Below, piece by piece: positions 61,603 through 64,000 of a stretch of 64,000 bases of DNA (the first letter of the stretch is position 1; each line of letters opens with the position of its first letter). This stretch comes from an uncultured Allomuricauda sp. GTDB lineage: Bacteria > Bacteroidota > Bacteroidia > Flavobacteriales > Flavobacteriaceae. The stretch spans positions 744,001 through 808,000 of the forward strand of contig NZ_CANLYK010000002.1 in assembly GCF_947495325.1 (NCBI RefSeq), in the 5' to 3' direction. Below the pieces are notes generated by a model. That model was not told where the DNA came from, searched no databases, and worked only from the letters and a program-made list of their open reading frames with translations. Position numbers and translations under genes: made by a program.

Positions 61603-61610
61603 TATTTTTG
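61603..61610 (+). promoter_or_regulatory. TAnnTTTG box of the DUF3127 gene
   Basis: TATTTTTG, 23 bases before ATG 61634. The TTG element is not evident. Confidence 0.45.
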
Positions 61611-61633
61611 ATGCTTATTGAAAAGCAGTATAG

Positions 61634-62011
61634 ATGGAAGTCCAAGGAAAAGTTAAAATGATTGACGAAACCAAAACCTACGGTAACAATGGTTTCAGAA
61701 AAAGAGAATTGGTTATTACTACGGAGGAACAGTATCCTCAGCATATTTTGGTTGAATTTGTACAGGACAAGTGCGATTTGCTAAACAATTACAGTGTTGG
61801 GCAGATGGTAAAGGTCAGCATCAATTTAAGAGGTAGGGAATGGGTAAACCCACAGGGAGAGACCAAATATTTTAATTCCATACAAGGTTGGCGTATTGAA
61901 AATCTGCAAGAAGAAACAAGCGGTGAAAACATGCCTCCAGTACCACCAATGGAAGCTTTTGAACCTGCTGATAACCTTAAAGAGGAAGACCACGACGATT
62001 TGCCATTCTAG
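61634..62011 (+). CDS. DUF3127 family OB-fold-like protein with SSB-like tail
   Basis: A 125-residue protein; the body (about 1-95) has the beta pattern of an OB-fold ('MVKVSINLRGREWVNPQGET', 'KRELVITTEEQYPQHILVEF') and the C-terminus ends in an acidic tip 'EEDHDDLPF', which closely resembles the 'DDDLPF' tip of the SSB at 29810. In SSB this tip recruits DNA repair and replication proteins. DUF3127 is widespread in Bacteroidota and has no established role known to me. The transporter gene follows after six bases. Confidence 0.85.
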   Translation: MEVQGKVKMIDETKTYGNNGFRKRELVITTEEQYPQHILVEFVQDKCDLLNNYSVGQMVKVSINLRGREWVNPQGETKYFNSIQGWRIENLQEETSGENMPPVPPMEAFEPADNLKEEDHDDLPF

Positions 62012-62017
62012 TCCGCT

Positions 62018-63394
62018 TTGGATCTTACCAAGGTAATAGAACATGTATTTAGAAGGTATTTACCTTCACCCTTTACTATTGCAGTGCTTTTAACAGTACT
62101 GACTATTGCGCTTGCTTTAATTTTTACGGATAACACTTCGGATAAAAATCATTTGTTTACTGTTCTTTCCTATTGGGAAAATGGAATTTGGAACAATGGT
62201 CTTTTGGTGTTTGCGTACCAAATGATGCTCATTTTGGTTCTGGGCCACGTCTTGGTTTTGAGCAAACCCATGGAACGGATTATTCTGGGAATTACCAAAC
62301 TTGTAAAAAATACCTCTAACGCAGCTGTATTGGTGGCATTGCCAACAATGTTGGTTTCCTTTTTTAATTGGGGGCTTGGGCTCATATTCGGGGCTATTTT
62401 GGCAAGAAAAGTAGGCGAATATGCCCAAGCGAACAATATCCCCATCAATTACCCATTAATAGGAGCATCTGGATATGTGGGCTTAATGGTCTGGCATGGG
62501 GGAATCAGCGGATCGGCACCAATAAAGGTTTCGGAAGCAGGACATATTAAAAGCTTGTTGGAGGGAATTTCCAACGTAGGGTTGTTGGCGCAATTGCCAG
62601 AAACCATTTCCACCTCGCTAACGGTGTTTAGTTATTGGAATCTACTGCTTTTTATTATTGTGGCTTTGTCAATTACCATTACAGTGTATTATTTGGGCAA
62701 AAAGGTTAGGCCAAAAACTATTGCCTTGAAAGAGTACGGATTTAAATCTGTTGACAGAGAAAATCTGCAAGGCGCAGAAAAATTGGATTACTCAAAAATT
62801 GTTGCCTCTTGTTTTGGAGCATTAATAGTAATTACTTTTTTACTTCAGTATTTGCCTTCGCTCAAAGCCCTAAATATCACTCCAAATATGCTCAACTTTT
62901 TTATGTTGGGTTTGGCAATTATTCTTCACGGAAGTTTTAAAAGTTTTTTGGTTGCCGTAGAAGAAGCAATTGGGGACACAGCTGGTATTTTGATTCAGTT
63001 TCCATTATATTTTGGAATTATGGGCATCATGGGAAGCAGTGGAATGGTCAATGATATTTCCGACTTTTTTGTATCCATAAGTACCTCAGTTACCTTGCCC
63101 ATTTTCACCTTTTTGAGTGCAGGACTTGTTAATATTTTTGTTCCAAGTGGCGGAGGTCAATGGGCCGTTCAAGGACCTCTTGTTTTGGAATCTGCCATAC
63201 AGTTGGGTGTTCCTTTGCCAAAGGCAATTATGGCTTTGGCCTATGGCGACCAAGTGACAAATATGCTACAACCTTTTTGGGCTTTGCCCCTTTTGGGAAT
63301 AACTAAATTAAAGGCCAAGGAAATTTTACCGTATACCTTAATTTTTATGTTGATAGGAAGTCTGATTTATATAGGAGGACTTCTTATTTTATAA
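62018..63394 (+). CDS. Short-chain fatty acid transporter (AtoE family)
   Basis: A 458-residue permease with about 11-12 transmembrane helices of the AtoE/TIGR00366 family: 'NWGLGLIFGAILARKVGEYA', 'LMVWHGGISGSAPIKVSEAG', 'YFGIMGIMGSSGMVNDISDF' and 'FVPSGGGQWAVQGPLVLESA'. Start is TTG 62018, six bases after the DUF3127 stop. It moves short-chain fatty acids, possibly butyrate or acetoacetate. Confidence 0.92.
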   Translation: MDLTKVIEHVFRRYLPSPFTIAVLLTVLTIALALIFTDNTSDKNHLFTVLSYWENGIWNNGLLVFAYQMMLILVLGHVLVLSKPMERIILGITKLVKNTSNAAVLVALPTMLVSFFNWGLGLIFGAILARKVGEYAQANNIPINYPLIGASGYVGLMVWHGGISGSAPIKVSEAGHIKSLLEGISNVGLLAQLPETISTSLTVFSYWNLLLFIIVALSITITVYYLGKKVRPKTIALKEYGFKSVDRENLQGAEKLDYSKIVASCFGALIVITFLLQYLPSLKALNITPNMLNFFMLGLAIILHGSFKSFLVAVEEAIGDTAGILIQFPLYFGIMGIMGSSGMVNDISDFFVSISTSVTLPIFTFLSAGLVNIFVPSGGGQWAVQGPLVLESAIQLGVPLPKAIMALAYGDQVTNMLQPFWALPLLGITKLKAKEILPYTLIFMLIGSLIYIGGLLIL

Positions 63395-63425
63395 CCTTTT
63401 CCGTAATTTTATTAAAAATTGCACC

Positions 63426-64000
63426 TTGGAAAAAGACTCAAAAAAACTTCCCCTATTTTTTTTGGGGGATAGATTGGAATTTCCTCCAGTTGAAGCTGCT
63501 AATGAAGAAGGTCTGTTGGCAGTAGGCGGGGATTTATCTCCAGAACGTCTCTTATTGGCATACAAAAGTGGCATCTTCCCTTGGTTTAATGAAGACAACT
63601 TAATTTTATGGTGGAGTCCAAATCCAAGAATGGTTTTATTCCCAAATAAAATCAAAATTTCAAAAAGTATGCGAAAAGTAATACGAACCGATCAATTTAA
63701 CTTGACGCAGAATACTTGTTTTGAAAAAGTATTGGATAATTGCGCAAAAGTTCAGCGAAAAGGGCAGGACGGAACATGGATTACACCAAAAATGAAATTG
63801 GCTTATTTGGACCTCTTTGAAAAGGGTTTTGCCAAATCTTTTGAAGTATGGGAAGGAAACAATTTAGTCGGTGGTCTTTACGGGATTGATTTAGGTCATG
63901 TTTTCTGTGGAGAAAGCATGTTTTCAACTGTTCCTAATGCTTCCAAGTTTGCATTCATAAAATTGACTCAGGAACTGGAGCAAGAGAAGTATAAACTAAT
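63426..64000 (+). CDS. aat: Leucyl/phenylalanyl-tRNA--protein transferase, N-terminal part
   Basis: The enzyme adds Leu or Phe to N-terminal Arg/Lys of proteins for the N-end rule (ClpS-ClpAP) pathway. The visible residues include 'EEGLLAVGGDLSPERLLLAY', 'KSGIFPWF', 'ILWWSPNPRMVL', 'GTWITPKMKLAYLDL' and 'GGLYGIDLGHVFCGESMFS', diagnostic of Aat. The start is uncertain: no ATG lies near, and TTG 63426 would give a slightly long N-terminus, while a TTG a few codons before 'GDRLEFPPVE' is also possible. The 3' end lies outside the window. Confidence 0.9.
   Translation, partial: MEKDSKKLPLFFLGDRLEFPPVEAANEEGLLAVGGDLSPERLLLAYKSGIFPWFNEDNLILWWSPNPRMVLFPNKIKISKSMRKVIRTDQFNLTQNTCFEKVLDNCAKVQRKGQDGTWITPKMKLAYLDLFEKGFAKSFEVWEGNNLVGGLYGIDLGHVFCGESMFSTVPNASKFAFIKLTQELEQEKYKL

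Overview
The window is a 64 kb piece of chromosome from a member of the Bacteroidota, very probably a marine Flavobacteriaceae. The support is: the gliding genes gldE and gldD next to mutY and ssb, three TonB-dependent receptors, many lipoproteins, an 'AURKAIP1/COX24'-type mini ribosomal protein, A-rich leaders instead of strong Shine-Dalgarno sites, and repeated matches to the Bacteroidota promoter (TTG, about 17-23 bases, TAnnTTTG). I saw no rRNA, tRNA, CRISPR array, prophage or insertion sequence. The genus cannot be fixed from the sequence alone.

Layout. 0-7.4 kb: 3' end of glmS, a TonB-dependent receptor with an SGNH-type lipoprotein, then atpD-atpC. 7.4-14.7 kb: an accessory-looking stretch with three unrecognised small secreted proteins, a small membrane protein, a lipoprotein, a TPR histidine kinase with its NarL-type regulator, and a secreted beta-helix protein. 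14.8-25.7 kb: a GNAT enzyme and the biotin genes bioF, bioD, bioA and bioB, with a DUF2007/zinc-ribbon gene, a ketoacyl synthase, an opposite-strand membrane glycosyltransferase, and a NfeD-like plus flotillin pair between them; then a JmjC/cupin-like protein. 25.7-32.2 kb: recX, RNase G, a 29-codon ribosomal-like gene, an HU protein, mutY-ssb-gldE-gldD. 32.2-39.3 kb: a Met/His-rich envelope protein group (possibly metal-linked), an active plus inactive M16 protease pair, and rplU-rpmA. 39.4-46.4 kb: a receptor with a beta-propeller phytase, a DinB-like protein, an extended SDR, and ahcY. 46.5-50.1 kb: a phosphopantetheinyl transferase and an overlapping operon (thiamine-binding-like protein, PnuC family transporter, NadR-type kinase, DUF4301). 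50.1-55.0 kb: an RNA-rich 660-base gap, a PepSY-like secreted protein with a candidate sigma-54 promoter, a sigma-54 activator, and a hybrid kinase. 55.0-64.0 kb: a TPP riboswitch with its receptor, a Gfo/Idh/MocA oxidoreductase whose start lies inside a terminator, a degenerate Rieske-like lipoprotein, greA, a HIT protein, a histidine kinase, an OB-fold protein with an SSB-like tail, a short-chain fatty acid transporter and the start of aat.

Most notable: (i) 50.1-51.2 kb, where four intrinsic terminators, a direct repeat, a structured RNA candidate and a 33-residue membrane peptide precede a gene with a -24/-12-like promoter beside an NtrC-type activator; (ii) the intrinsic terminator that encloses a start codon at 57.4 kb; (iii) the secreted-protein island at 7.5-9.4 kb; (iv) the ketoacyl synthase in the biotin cluster.
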